Below, in pieces: positions 26,555 to 38,500 of a stretch of DNA of 64,000 bases. The notes under the pieces were generated by a model. It saw only the letters and a program-made list of their open reading frames with translations. It was not told the origin of the DNA and did no database searches. The DNA is from Luzula sylvatica (taxonomy: Eukaryota; Streptophyta; Magnoliopsida; Poales; Juncaceae), in assembly GCA_946800325.1 (NCBI GenBank), contig OX326958.1, positions 68,755,264-68,819,263 of the forward strand, written 5' to 3'. Position numbers and translations under genes: made by a program. Every line of letters begins with the position of its first letter. Position 1 is the first letter of the stretch.

Positions 26555-26746
26555 AATTATATCAAATAAAAATTCATGAATTTGTGTATTTTCGAACAAA
26601 TGATAACAAATGGACTTTAATTATATCAAATAAAAATTCATGAATTTGTGTATTTTCGAACAAATGATGACAAATGGACTTTAATTATATCGAATAAAAA
26701 TTCATGAATTTGCGTATTTTCGAACAAATGATGACAAATGGACTTT
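26555..26746. repeat. Three-copy tandem repeat of a 64-bp unit
   Basis: Copies start at 26555, 26619 and 26683 with AATTATATC, each ending in CAAATGGACTTT. They differ at only a few positions, so the expansion is recent. The unit has no resemblance to the large satellite further right. Confidence 0.93.
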
Positions 26747-26749
26747 AAA

Positions 26750-27560
26750 ATCATTAATCATTGCTATTTCTTCGATTAATCATTTTAGAAGAGAATAATT
26801 TTTTAAAAAAAATAAGTGTATTGACGCGTTTGAAAAAAAAATATTAAAGTTTATTGCACTCCAAAATGTATCCGTCGAATTCTCCATTATAAAACAATTA
26901 CATATAATTAACGTGATAATTAAAATATATAATTAAATATTCATTAAATTTTATTCAAATTTACGAATTCGAATAAATATCAATTATGTATTAAGTTAAC
27001 AACCAACATGTATTAGTTATCATATTAAATGTATTAATTAGATCATTGATGATGTTATGGTGAAATTTTGGAAAAATATATCATATTTAAAATAAAAAAA
27101 ATATTAACCGGCGAAATTTTAAAACTAGTTATGGATTATTTTTGAAATATTATCAAAAAGAAGATTATTTTTGAAAATTTTTCAATTTTTTTTTTTTTTT
27201 TTTTGAATTTTGATTTAAGAAAGGATTGCATGCATAAATGCTCCTTTAACTTATACTACACACAACACACTATATAAATTTATGACCACATAAAATCTTA
27301 CTTTAATTTTATACAATAATTTCCTGCACAACCATCGAAACACTCCTCCCTTCCATTTCCAATAACGATAGACATCTAGATTTCGCATATAGATTTATTT
27401 AAAAACATACATGACAAATCATGATACAACCACATTAAACTTTTTAATGAAAATAAAATTTAAAAATTCTAAAATTGATTGTCACGTGTATTTTTAGGTG
27501 CAAATTTATATAAAAAAAATCTAAGTGTATCTGATTATTGCTCTAAAATTATCCGTCCTT
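26750..27560. other. AT-rich intergenic DNA, no gene seen
   Basis: Contains a T-run at about 27187-27204 and no supported frame. Confidence 0.55.
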
Positions 27561-27575
27561 CCTGCCAGTTCTCCA

Positions 27576-28095
27576 CAGGCCCGGCCCAGCTTAAAGCCCA
27601 AGTTGGCATTTAGCACAGGCACACCAAAAAAAATAGCAAATGCAAAACTTTCTTCTCTTTATATAGAACTTTTTTGTCTTTTCTTTCAGATTTGTAGATG
27701 GTGGGACTAAAATTACTAAAAAAAATCCATCATTTTTCTTTTTTTTTTAGTTATGGGCCAATACTATTACATGTATGTTTGTGATCATTTTTTTAGTTGT
27801 GGGCCTATTTTTATTTGATGATATATATCCAAAATAAATTATAAAATGCAAATTATCTTAAATTTAGTTACAAAATTAGTAAATATTATATTTATGTCAT
27901 TAAAAAAAAAAAAAAAAAATCCCTGAATCATTAATAAATATTGCATTGGTCAAATCATTAAAAAAAAATCTTTAATAAATATTGTATTAGTTTCGTATTC
28001 GAAATTTTTTGTGATTGAATTAACATAATATTATTATTCAATTAGTCTCGTTTATTTTTTTGCCAAAGGCCCCCAAAAATGCCGGGTCGGCCCTG
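27576..28095. mobile_element. Non-autonomous hAT-like transposon, 520 bp, with 8-bp target duplication
   Basis: GTTCTCCA at 27568-27575 is repeated exactly at 28096-28103. The element ends are GC-rich inverted repeats: left CAGGCCCGGCCCAGC, right (reverse complement) CAGGGCCGACCCGGC, followed inside by GGC-rich words on both sides. CAGG-type ends with 8-bp duplications fit hAT. The interior is AT-rich with A- and T-runs and has no transposase. The empty target would read across GTTCTCCATC without interruption. Confidence 0.78.
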
Positions 28096-28103
28096 GTTCT
28101 CCA

Positions 28104-28565
28104 TCAAATATATCTTGTTTCTTTGCAATTGTTCTTATTTCTTAGACTTTCTTTTGAGATTTGGTGAGGTGATTTTGGCCAAATGTTGAAATGATGAGCT
28201 GATCCGATGGTTTCTGATCTTGCTTGAATGATTCCAAGAAGAAACTTTGGACTTCTGTAAAGGTGGTTAGGAAGATATTGAGATTAAAAGGATATTTGCC
28301 CCTTTGCCCCTTGATATTAAAAGTTGGCATGTGAATATTGATGGACGTACAATATATACGCTCAATTTGTAATTTGTAAGATAATCATGACCAATTATAT
28401 TTTTAGATTGAGATTGGACAATAATAAATTAAAATAAAAAAGTTAAATTCTTGATAAGATTAAAATATTTTAAAATATTAATTGAATCATTATAATGCAT
28501 CTATGCATGTATCTTATTTACTTTTTTTTTTAATATAATTTATAAACTTTTTATATGATATATGA
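28104..28565. other. Intergenic DNA with one unassigned short frame
   Basis: A minus-strand frame of 62 codons at 28142-28330 reads NLNIFLTTFTEVQSFF and similar. I do not recognise it, and no partner exon is visible. It is probably chance or a relic. Confidence 0.35.
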
Positions 28566-28569
28566 TATA

Positions 28570-28890
28570 TAGAGGTGACAATTCGAGGAGTCGGATCAGA
28601 TCATTTCGGATTCGGGTTATTCGGATCCCGGTCGTTGGGCTTGCGAGTCATTCGGTTTCAGGTCGTTTCGGACCGTTCGGTTAGGGTTGTTTCGGTTTTC
28701 GGATCGTCCGGTTCCTGATCGTTTCGATTTTCGAATCATTCGGTTCCGGATCAATTTTGTTTTCGGATCGTTCGGTTCCGTGTCATTTCGGTTTTCAGGT
28801 CGTTTGGATTTTAAGAAATTTTATTTTACCAAATTTTTCGAAATTAGAACGACTCGAAAATCGAAACGATCCGGAACCGAACGACTCAAA
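28570..28890. mobile_element. TCGG-rich degenerate repeat
   Basis: Begins AGAGGTGACAATTCG and is dominated by TCGGTTCCGGATCG-type words, with the inverse CCGAACGACTC near the right end. It is the same compositional class as the elements near 4820 and 13622. The two overlapping open frames here (28687-28953) reflect the repeat words, not a gene. Confidence 0.4.
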
Positions 28891-29385
28891 TTTTACCAAA
28901 TTAATCATGACTATAATATCATCATCTTACAATTTAGCAAAAATATAAATTAGCATATATGTTCTTATTTAGATTATGTTACATTATTATTCACATGCCA
29001 CTTTTTAACACCTGACAGGCGATTCTCTACAGTAATTAGTGGAGGGAGTGTTACGAAAAATTAAAATGAGAATTATACATCCATGTTAGTTGAGTAATTT
29101 TCAAATTTCTTATAGATAACTGGACAATGATTTGAGCAAGTATTGGGCAAAGTAGTCTGAAATGAATTAGGAAAAGAAAGCGCGTATCCTATTTAGATAG
29201 TTACAATTCAATTTCAATTTCTTTGAATTGTTGAAATACTCATTTTGCTCTGGCTGAGGTTTGTATTCAATCCATAACGTCTTTTTCCCAAATTTCCCAA
29301 TTTCAATTGCAATATATATATATATTTTTTAGAAGAGCAAATGTAATTTTATTATTGGATCCTTTAATTGTAAGAAATGACATAC

Positions 29386-29548
29386 CCTCCTCGGTGCACA
29401 GGACACGAATTATCCCCGGCAATATACCCATTTGACACATTTCCTCCTTCCTTTCCAATTGCCGCACATCAATGCGTTTGCTCATTGTCTCCGGTACTTC
29501 TTTGTAGTGCGAACCACCTCCAAAAACATTGAAATTTAGTTCAGTCAT
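29386..29548 (-). pseudogene. Exon-like open block, unit A
   Basis: A 163-nt block starting with ATG (MTELNFNVFGGGSHYKEVPE) and ending in GAGGAGG followed by GTATGT, a good donor. It is preceded by a CT-rich leader. The product family is not recognised; Glu/Arg-rich RQLERKEE suggests a helical stretch. It could be a real first exon, but no matching downstream exon set is evident in the unit. Confidence 0.4.
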
Positions 29549-29889
29549 TTAGAATAGTTGAGAACGAGTAGAATTGATTTGTGCACTAAAGGAGGCGATC
29601 AGAGAGATTGAGAGTGAGCAAGTGAGGTTGAGAGTAAAGAGTTTGGTTGAGGGTGAGGATTTTTAGGACTTAAATTGGGCTGGGCAATGACATAAGGTAT
29701 TTTGCTCATTCTTTCATTACACTATTTTCTTGTAATGATGTTAATTCAGAACATTTCAAGTGGAAGTGAAAGTGAGGTAAAAAATATTATATATTTTTAT
29801 TATACCGAAATTGAAAGTCCGGTAAAAAATACGGTATTTTTTATATTCATTGAGGTGACCCATGATAATAGAATTTACTTCCTCATTTT

Positions 29890-29986
29890 GGAGCCAATGA
29901 TTTTCAAATCTTAAACCCTCAAAAATAGGAAAACTTGTTGAAGCTTTATGGATAACTGGGCAATGATCTGAGCAAGTATTGGGCAA
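29890..29986 (-). mobile_element. LINE endonuclease-like fragment (also in other units)
   Basis: The frame contains LPNTCSDHCPVIHKAS and LRFENHWLQNEE. This resembles the C-terminal end of the endonuclease/exonuclease/phosphatase domain of plant LINE ORF2 (SDHCP-(I/V), then RFE-W). Equivalent stretches lie near 30700-30786 and 31528-31614, and a partial one near 29113-29150. No reverse transcriptase follows. Similarity is by motif only. Confidence 0.35.
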
Positions 29987-30185
29987 CGTAGTCTGAGATG
30001 AATTGGGAAAAGAAAGCGCGTATCCTATTTAGATAGTTACAATTCACTTCTAATTTCTTTGAATTGTTGAAATACTCTTTTTGCTCTGGCTGAGGTTTGT
30101 ATTCTATCCATAATGTATCTTTCCAAAATTTCCCCATTTCAATTAATTCTTTTATTGGATACTTTCATTTTAAGAAATGACATAC

Positions 30186-30348
30186 CCTCCTCGGTACGCA
30201 GGACACGAATTATCCCCGACACTATACCCATTTGACGCAATTCCTCCTCCCTTTCCAATTCCCGCACACCAATGCGTTCATTCATTGTCTCCGGTACTTC
30301 TTTGTAGTGCGAACCACCTCTATAAACATGGAACTTTAGTTCAGTTAT
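30186..30348 (-). pseudogene. Exon-like open block, unit B, start codon lost
   Basis: Same 163-nt length and frame as the other units, but the start triplet is ATA instead of ATG, and two changes turn FGGG into YRGG. The donor-like GTATGT is kept. There are no internal stops or indels. Confidence 0.4.
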
Positions 30349-31020
30349 TTAGAATAGTAGAGAAGGAGTAGAATTGATTTGGGCACAAAAGGAGGCGATA
30401 AGAGAGATTGAGAGTGAGCAAGTGAGGTTGAGAGTGAAGAGTTTGGTTGAGGGTGAGTGTTTTTTGGACTTAAATTGGGATGGGCAATGACAGAAGGTAT
30501 TTTGTTCATTCTTTCATTACACAATTTTCTTCTAATGATGTTAATTCAGAACACTTCAAGTGGAAGTGAAAGTGAGGTCAAAAATATTATATTTTTTTAT
30601 TATGCCGAAATTGAAAGTCCGATAAAAAATACGGTGTTTTTTATATTCATTGAGGTGACCCATGATAATAGAATTTACTTCTTCATTTTGGAACCAATGA
30701 TTTTCAAATCTTAAACCCTCAAAAATAGGAAAACTTGTTGAAGCTTTATGGATAACTGGGCAATGATTTGAGGAAGTATTGGGCAAAGTAGTCTCAGATG
30801 AATTGGGAAAAGAAAGCGCGTATCCTATTTAGATAGTTACAATTCACTTATAATTTCTTTGAATTGTTGAAATACTCCTTTTGCTCTGGCTGAGGTTTGT
30901 ATTCTATCCATAATGTCTCTTTCCCAAATTTTCCAATTTCAATTGCAATGAAATAATTTTTTTTTAGAAGAGCAAATGTAATTCTTTTATTGGATCCTTT
31001 CATTTTAAGAAATGACATAC

Positions 31021-31183
31021 CCTCCTCGGTGCGCAGGACACGAATTATCTCCGACACTTTACCCATTTGACGCAATTCCTCCTCCCTTTCCAATTGCTGC
31101 ACACCAATGCGTTCGCTCATTGTCTCCGGTACTTCTTTGTAGTGCGAACCACCTCCAAAAACATGGAACTTTAGTTCAGTCAT
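31021..31183 (-). pseudogene. Exon-like open block, unit C
   Basis: ATG start at 31181-31183 (MTELKFHVFGGGSHYKEVPE), 163 nt, ending in the donor-like GTATGT. The frame stays open beyond the donor, giving 111 codons to 30848 if unspliced, and joins the EYKPQPEQKEYFNNSK part. This is the best-preserved copy. Confidence 0.42.
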
Positions 31184-31842
31184 TTTGAATAGTAGAGAAG
31201 GAGTAGAATTGATTTGGGCACAAAAGGAGGCGATTAGAGAGATCGAGAGTGAGCAAGTGAGGTTGAGAGTAAAGAGTTTGGTTGAGGGTGAGGATTTTTA
31301 GTGCTTTAATTGGGCTGGATAATGACAGAAGGTATTTTGTTCATTCTTTCATTACACAATTTTCTTCTAATGATGTTAATTCAGAACATTTCAAGTGGAA
31401 GTGAAGTAAAAAATATTATATTTTTTTATTATGCCGAAATTGAAAGTCCGGTAAAAAATACGGTATTTTTTATATTCATTGAGGTGACCCCTGATAATAG
31501 AATTGCTTCCTCATTTTGGAGCCAATGATTTTCAAATCTTAAACCCTCAAAAATCGGAAAACTTGTTGAAGCTTTATGGATAACTGGGCAATGATCTAAG
31601 CAAGTATTGGGCAAAGTAGTCTCAGAAGAATTGGAAAAAGAAAGCGCGTATCCTATTTAGATAGTTACAATTCACTTTTAATTTATTTGAATTGTTGAAA
31701 TACTCCTTTTGCTTTGGCTGAGGTTTGTATTCAATCCATATTGTCTCTTTCCCAAATTTCTCAATTTCAATTAAAATAATTTTTTTTAGAAAAGCAAGTG
31801 TAATTCTATTATTGGATCCTTTCATTGTAAGAAATGATATAC

Positions 31843-31965
31843 CCTCCTCGGTGCGCAGGACACAAATTATCCCCGACACTATACCCATTTGACGCAATTC
31901 CTCCTCCCCTTCCAATTGCCGCACACCAATGCGTTCCCTCATTGTCTCCGGTACTTCTTTTTAGT
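31843..31965 (-). pseudogene. Exon-like open block, unit D, cut by satellite
   Basis: The block keeps the frame from about ETMRERIGVRQLE to the donor-like site (here GTATAT). Its 5' part, including the start codon, is replaced by satellite sequence from about 31966. Confidence 0.45.
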
Positions 31966-34900
31966 ACAAAAGTACAAAAAGTGAAGTCTAACATCGAATT
32001 TTCAACTTTTTCAAAATATTTGAAAAAGTACAAAAAGTGAAGTCTAACACCTTCAAAAAAATCCATTATCATTTTTTAAAAACAATTCCAAGATTTATGT
32101 TGAGAGCAAGGAAAGTACTTAATTTTCACGTTGTCCTAAAAAACTGAAATGTTGAAGACTAACACATGTTAATTTCTATTTTTTTCAATCATTTTTCAAA
32201 ATTTTTAAAAGTGAAGTCTGACGGCTTCAAAAATATCAAATGTCAAATTTTACAGAAACAATTTCAAGATTTCAATATAGAACGAGTAAAATACTTCATT
32301 TTCATGTTTTCCTAAAAAAATTCCAGTATCGAAGACTAACACATGCGAATTATATTTTTTTCCCCTTTTTTTGTAAAAAAAACAAAAAGTGAAGTTTAAC
32401 TCCATCATAAATATCAATGATCACATTTTTCAAAACAATCCCATGATTTCCTTCTAGAATTACAAAAATACTTAATTTTCATTTATTTTCTTAAAAAACT
32501 CAAAAATTGAAGACTAACACATGCGAATTGCTATTTTTTTCGAAATATTTTGAAAAAATACAAAATGTGAAGTCTAACACCTTCAAAAAATAATTATCAT
32601 ATTTTTTAAATAAATGCAAAATTACATGTCTAAGACTATAAAAATACTTAATTTTAGTGTTTTCCTTAAAAAAACATCAAAATGACAAACTAACACATGC
32701 ATATTTCTATTTTTTTCAATATCTTTTTGACAAAAAGTGAAGTAAGACACTATCAAAAATATCAATTATCATATTTCAAAACAATTCCGAGATATATGCT
32801 TAGGACGAGAAATGTACTTAATTTTCACGTTGTCCTAAAAAAACTCAAATGTTAAAGTCTAACACATGCGAATTTCTATTTTTTCAATGATTTTCTGAAA
32901 ATTCAAAATGTGAAGTCTAAAAGCTTTAAAAATATCAGTTATCAAATTAAAATTTTTTTTCCAAGATTTCAATATGGAATGAGTAAAATAATTAGTTTTC
33001 ATGTTATCCTAAAACATTTCCTAAATTGAAGACTAACACATGCGAATAATATTTTCTCCAATTTTTCTGTCAAAATCCAAAAAGTGAAGTCTAACCACCT
33101 TCAAAAATATCAATTATCATATTTTTCAAAACAATCCCAAGATTTCTTTCTAGAATGAGAAAATACTTCATTATCTTTTTTTTCTCAAAAAAATCCAAAA
33201 TCGAAGACTAACACATGCGAATTTCTACATTTTCAAAATATTTGAAAAAAAATACAAAAAGTGAAGTCTAACATCTTCAAATAAACAATTGTCATTTTTT
33301 CAAAATAATTACAAGATTTATGTTGAGAGCGAGGAAAGTAATTTTCACGTTGTCCTAATAAACTCAAATGTTGAAGACTAACACATGATGATTTCTATTT
33401 TTTTCAATAATTTTCCAAAAATTCAAAAAGTGAAATCTAACAGCTTTAAACATATCGATTGTGAAATTTTACAAAAAATAATTCCAAGATTTCAATCTAG
33501 AACGAGTAAAATACTTCATTTTAATGTTTTCCTAAAAAAAATTCCAGTATTGAAAACTAACACATTCGAATTATATTTTTTCCATTTTTTTTGTAAAAAA
33601 GAAAAAAGTGAAGTATAACTCCATCAAAAATATCAATTATTATATTTTTCAAAACAATCCCGTGATTTCTTTCTGGAATTATAAAAATACTTAATTTTCA
33701 TTTGGTTTTCTTAAAAAACTAAAAATGGAAGACTAACACATGTGAATTGCAAATTTTTTTCGAAATATTTGTAAAAAATATAAAAAGTGAAGTCTAACAT
33801 CTTCAAAAAATAAATGATCATATTTTTTAAATAAATGCCAAAATATATGTCTAAGACTACAAAAATGTTTTATTTTCATGTTTTCCTTAAAAAAACTTCA
33901 AAATGACGGACTAACACATGTAGATTCTATTTCTTTTTGTCAAAATGTGAAGTCAGACAATATCAAAAATATCAATTATCATTTTTCAAAACAATTCCAA
34001 GATATATGCTTTGGACGAGAAAAGTACTTAATTTTAACGTTGTCCTAAAAAACCTCAAATGTTGAAGACTAACACATGTGAATTTCTATTTTTTCAATGA
34101 TTTTTCGACAATTCAAAAAGTGAAGTCTAACAGCTTTAAAAATATCAATTATCAAATTAAAAAAAAAAAATTCCCAGATTTCAATCAATTAATTTTCATG
34201 TTTTCCTAAATCATTTCCTAAATTGAAGACTAACGCATGCGAATAATATTTTTTCCAATGTTTCTGTCAAAAAGCAAAAAAGTGAAGTCTTAACACCTTC
34301 AAAAATATCAATTATCATATTTTTGAAAACAATGCTAAGATTTCTTTCTAGAATGTTAAAAATACTTCATTTCCGTTTTTTTCTTTAAAAACTCAAAAAT
34401 CGAAGAGTAACACATGCGAATTTCTACTTTTTCAAAATATTTGAAAAAAATACAAAAAGTGAAGTCCAACATCTTCAAAAAAATCAATTATCATTTTTTC
34501 AAAACAATTCCAAGATTTTAGTTGAGAGCGAGGAAAGTACTTAATTTTCTGGTTGTCCTAAAAAACTCAAATGATGAAGACTAACTCATGCTGATTTCTA
34601 TTTTTTTCAATAATTTTCAAAAAAATCGAAAAATGAAGTCTAACAGCTTTAAACATATCAATTGTCAAATTTTACAAAACAATTCCTAGATTTCAATCTA
34701 GAAAGAGTAAAACGCTTCATTTTCATGTTTTCCTAAAAAAATTCCAATATTGAAGACTAACACATGTGAATTATATTTTTATCCATTTATTTTGTAAAAA
34801 AGCAAAAAGTGAAGTTCAACTCCATCAAAAATATCAATTATCATTTTTCAAAACAATTCCAAGATATATGCTTAGGACGAGAAAAGTACTTAATTTTAAC

Positions 34901-35562
34901 GTTGTCCTAAAAACCCTCAAATGTTGAAGACTAACACATGTGAATTTCTATCTTTTCAATGATTTTTCGACAATTCAAAAAGTGAAGTCTAACAGCTTTA
35001 AAAAGATCAATTATCAAATTAAAAAAAAAAAATTCCAAGATTTCAATCAATTAATTTTCATGTTTTCGTAAATCATTTCCTAAATTGAAGACTAACGCAT
35101 GCGAATAATATTTTTTCCAATGTTTCTGTCAAAAAGCAAAAAAGTGAAGTTTTAACACCGTCAAAAATATTAATTATCATATTTTTGAAAACAATCCCAA
35201 GATCTCTTTCTAGAATGTTAAAATTACTTCATTTCCATTTTTTCTTAAAAAACTCAAAAATCGAAGACTAACACATGCGAATTTCTACTTTTTCAAAATA
35301 TTTGAAAAAAATACAAAAAGTGAAGTCCAACATCTTCCAAAAAATCAATTATCATTTTTTCAAAACAATTCCAAGATTTTAGTTGAGAGCGAGGAAAGTA
35401 CTTAATTTTCTCGTTGTCCTACAAAGCTCAAATGATGAAGACTAACTCATGCTGATTTCTATTTTTTTCAATAATTTTCAAAAAAATCGAAAAATGAAGT
35501 CTAACAACTTTAAACATATCAATTGTCAAATTTTACAAAACAATTCCTAGATTTCAATTGCG
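31966..35562. repeat. Satellite family I: about 172-178-bp monomers in a decayed 7-monomer higher-order repeat
   Basis: About 20 monomers. Each starts GAAGACTAACACATG, has a second core GTGAAGTCTAACA about 58 bp on, and a third part with TACTTAATTTTCA that lacks the TAACAC core. Monomer variants recur in fixed order: the variant with GTTGAGAGCGAGGAAAGTA is at about 32098, 33321, 34520 and 35382, spacings of about 1223, 1199 and 861 bp. The first two intervals hold seven monomers and the last five, so two monomers were lost there. Divergence between copies is clearly higher than in family II. Junctions: unit D of the exon-like array on the left, family II at about 35560 on the right. Confidence 0.92.
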
Positions 35563-38500
35563 TAAAAATACAAAAACTAAAGTCTAACACCTTCAAAAAA
35601 TTCAACTAATTTTTTTTTATAAAAATGGTTAAAATTTAAGTGTAACACAAGCAAAATATTCAATTTTCATGTCGTACTCGAAATACTCCGTAATTGATGA
35701 CTAACACAAACAAATTTCAATTTTCTCAAATATTTCATGAAAATGCAAAAACTAAAGTCTAACACCTTCAAAAAATTCCACTAATTGTTTTTTTGTAAAA
35801 ATGGTTAAAATTTAAGTGTAACACAAGCTAAATATTCAATTTTCATGTCGTACTCGAAATACTCCGTAATTGAACACTAACACATACACATTTCATTTTT
35901 TTCAAACATTTCTTAAAAATGCTAAAACAGAAATCTAACACCTTAAAAAAAAAATTCAATTATGATATTTTTTTAAAAAATGTTAAAATTGAAGTGTAAC
36001 ACACGAAAAATACTTAATTTTCATGTCACACACAAAATACTCCGTAATTGAAGACTAACACACAAAAATTTCAATTTTTTCAAATATTTCTTAAAAATGC
36101 AAAAACTAAAGTCTAACACCTTCAAAAAATTGAACTAATTTTTTTTTATAAAAATGGTTAAAATTTAAGTATAACACAAGCAAAATATTCTAATTTCATG
36201 TTGTACTCGAAATACTCTGTAATTGAAGACTAACACACACAAATTTCAATTTTTTTAAACATTTCTTAAAAATGCTAAAACAGAAGTCTAACACCTTCAA
36301 AAATTTCAATTATGACATTTTTCAAAAAATCGTTAAAATTGAAATGTAACACAAGCAAAATACTAAATTTTCATGACGCACTTGAAATACTCGTAATTGA
36401 AGACTAACACACACAAATTTTAATTTTTTCAAATATTTCTTAAAAATGCAAAAACTAAAGTCTAACACCTTCTAAAAATTCAACTAATTTTTTTTATAAA
36501 AATGGTTGAAATTTAAGTGTAACACAAGCAAAATATTCAATTTTCATGTCGAACTCGAAATACTCCGTAATTGAAGACTAACACACACAAATTTCAATTT
36601 TTTGAAACATTTATTAAAAATGCTAAAAAGTAGTCAAACACCTTCAAAAAATTCAATTATGATATTTTTTAAAAAAATATTAAAATTGAAGTGTAACACA
36701 CGAAAAATATTCAATTTTCAAGTCACACACAAAATACTCCGTAATTGAAGACTAACACACACAAATTTCAATTTTTTCAAATATTTCTTAAAAATGCAAA
36801 AACTAAATTCTAACACCTTCAAAAAATTAAACTAATTTTTTTTATAAAAATGCTTAAAATTTAAGTGTAACACAAGCAAAATATTCAATTTTCATGTCGT
36901 ACTAGAAATACTCCGTAATTGAAGACTAAGACACACAAATTTCAATTTTTTCCAATATTTCTTAAAAATGCAAAAACTAAAGTCTAACACCTTCAAAAAA
37001 TTCAACTAATTTTTTTTATAAAAATGGTTAAAATTTAAGTGTAACACAAGCAAAATATTCAATTTTCATGTCGTACTAGAAATACTCCGTAATTGAAGAC
37101 TAAGACACACAAATTTCAATTTTTTCAAATATTTCTTAAAAATGCAAAAACTAAAGTCTAACACCTTCAAAAAATTCAACTAATTTATTTTATAAAAATG
37201 GTTAAAATTTAGTGTAACACAAGCAAAATATTCAATTTTCATGTCGAACTCAAAATACTCCGTAATTGAAGACTAACACACACAAATTTCAATTTTTTCA
37301 AACATTTGATAAAAATGCTAAAACAGCTGTCAAACACCTTCAAAAAATTCGATTATGATATTTTTTAAAAAAATGTTAAAATTGAAGTGTAACACACGAA
37401 AAATACTCAATTTTCAAGTCACACACAAAATACTCCGTAATTGAAGACTAACACACACAGATTTCAATTTTTTCAAATATTTTCTTAAAAATGCAAAAAA
37501 TAAATTCTAACACCTTCAAAAAATTGAGCTAATTTTTTTTTATAAAAATGGTTAAAATTTAAGTGTAACACAAGCAAAATATTCAATTTTCATGTCGTAC
37601 TCGAAATACTCCGTAATTGAAGACTAACACGCACAAATTTCAATTTTTCAAACATTTCTTAAAAATGGTATAACAGAAGTCTAACACCTTCAAAAAATTC
37701 AATTATGATATTTTTTAAAAAAAATGTTAAAATTGAAGTGTAACACACGAAAAAAACTCAATTTTCAAGTCACACACAAAATACTCCGTAATTGAAGACT
37801 AACACACACAAATTTCAATTTTTTCAAATATTTCATAAAAATGCAAAAACTAAAGTCTAACACCTTCAAAAAATTCAACTAATTTTTTTAAAAAAAATAT
37901 TTAAAATTTAGTTGTATCACAAGCAAAATATTCAATTTTCATGTCGTACTCGAAGTACTCCGTAATTGAAGACTAACACACACAAATTTTAATTTTTCAA
38001 ACTTTTCTTAAAAATGCTAAAAAGTAGTCAAACACCTTCAAAAAAATTCAATTATGATATTTTTTAAAAAAATGTTAAAATTGAAGTGTAACACACGAAA
38101 AATATTCAAATTTCAAGTCACACAAAAAATACTCCGTAATTGAAGACAAACACACACAAATTTCAATTTTTTCAAATATTTCTTAAAAATGCAAAAACTA
38201 AATTCTAACACCTTCGAAAAATTGAACTAATGTTTTTTATAAAAATGGTTAAAATTTAAGTGTAACACAAGCAAAATATTCAATTTTTATGTCGTATTTG
38301 AAATACTCCACAATTGAAGACAGAGACACATAAATTTCAATTTTTTCAAATATTTCTTAAAAATGCAAAAACTAAAGTCTAACACCTTCAAAAAATTCAA
38401 CAATGATATTTTTTTTAAAAATGTCAAAATTGAAATGTGACACACGAAAAATACTCAATTTTCGTGTCACACACAAAATACTCCGTGATTTAAGACTAAC

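Larger units (their letters stand above)
29115..31965 (-). repeat. Tandem array of about 0.8-kb gene-fragment units, 3.5 copies
   Basis: Units begin with GATAACTGG at 29115, 29951, 30751 and 31579 (spacings 836, 800 and 828 bp); the last is truncated near 31965 by satellite DNA. On the minus strand each unit runs: a CT-rich leader-like stretch (TCACTTGCTCACTCTC), a 163-nt exon-like open block, a donor-like GTATGT, then a frame with EYKPQPEQKEYFNNSK, and a short stretch resembling the end of a plant LINE endonuclease (SDHCPVIHKAS, RFENHW). Units differ by scattered substitutions and small indels. I cannot name the source gene. The array could be a duplicated broken gene with an inserted LINE fragment, or an unfamiliar repeat family that caught such pieces. 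Confidence 0.85.

Noticed and set aside
28687..28953. Arg/Phe/Ser-rich plus-strand frames (RFSDRPVPDRF type)
   Set aside because: They are translations of the TCGG-rich repeat words, open in more than one frame at once.
29702..31528. Plus-strand 64-85-codon frames in the 0.8-kb array
   Set aside because: They are antisense shadows of the minus-strand exon-like and LINE-like frames, repeated with the unit.
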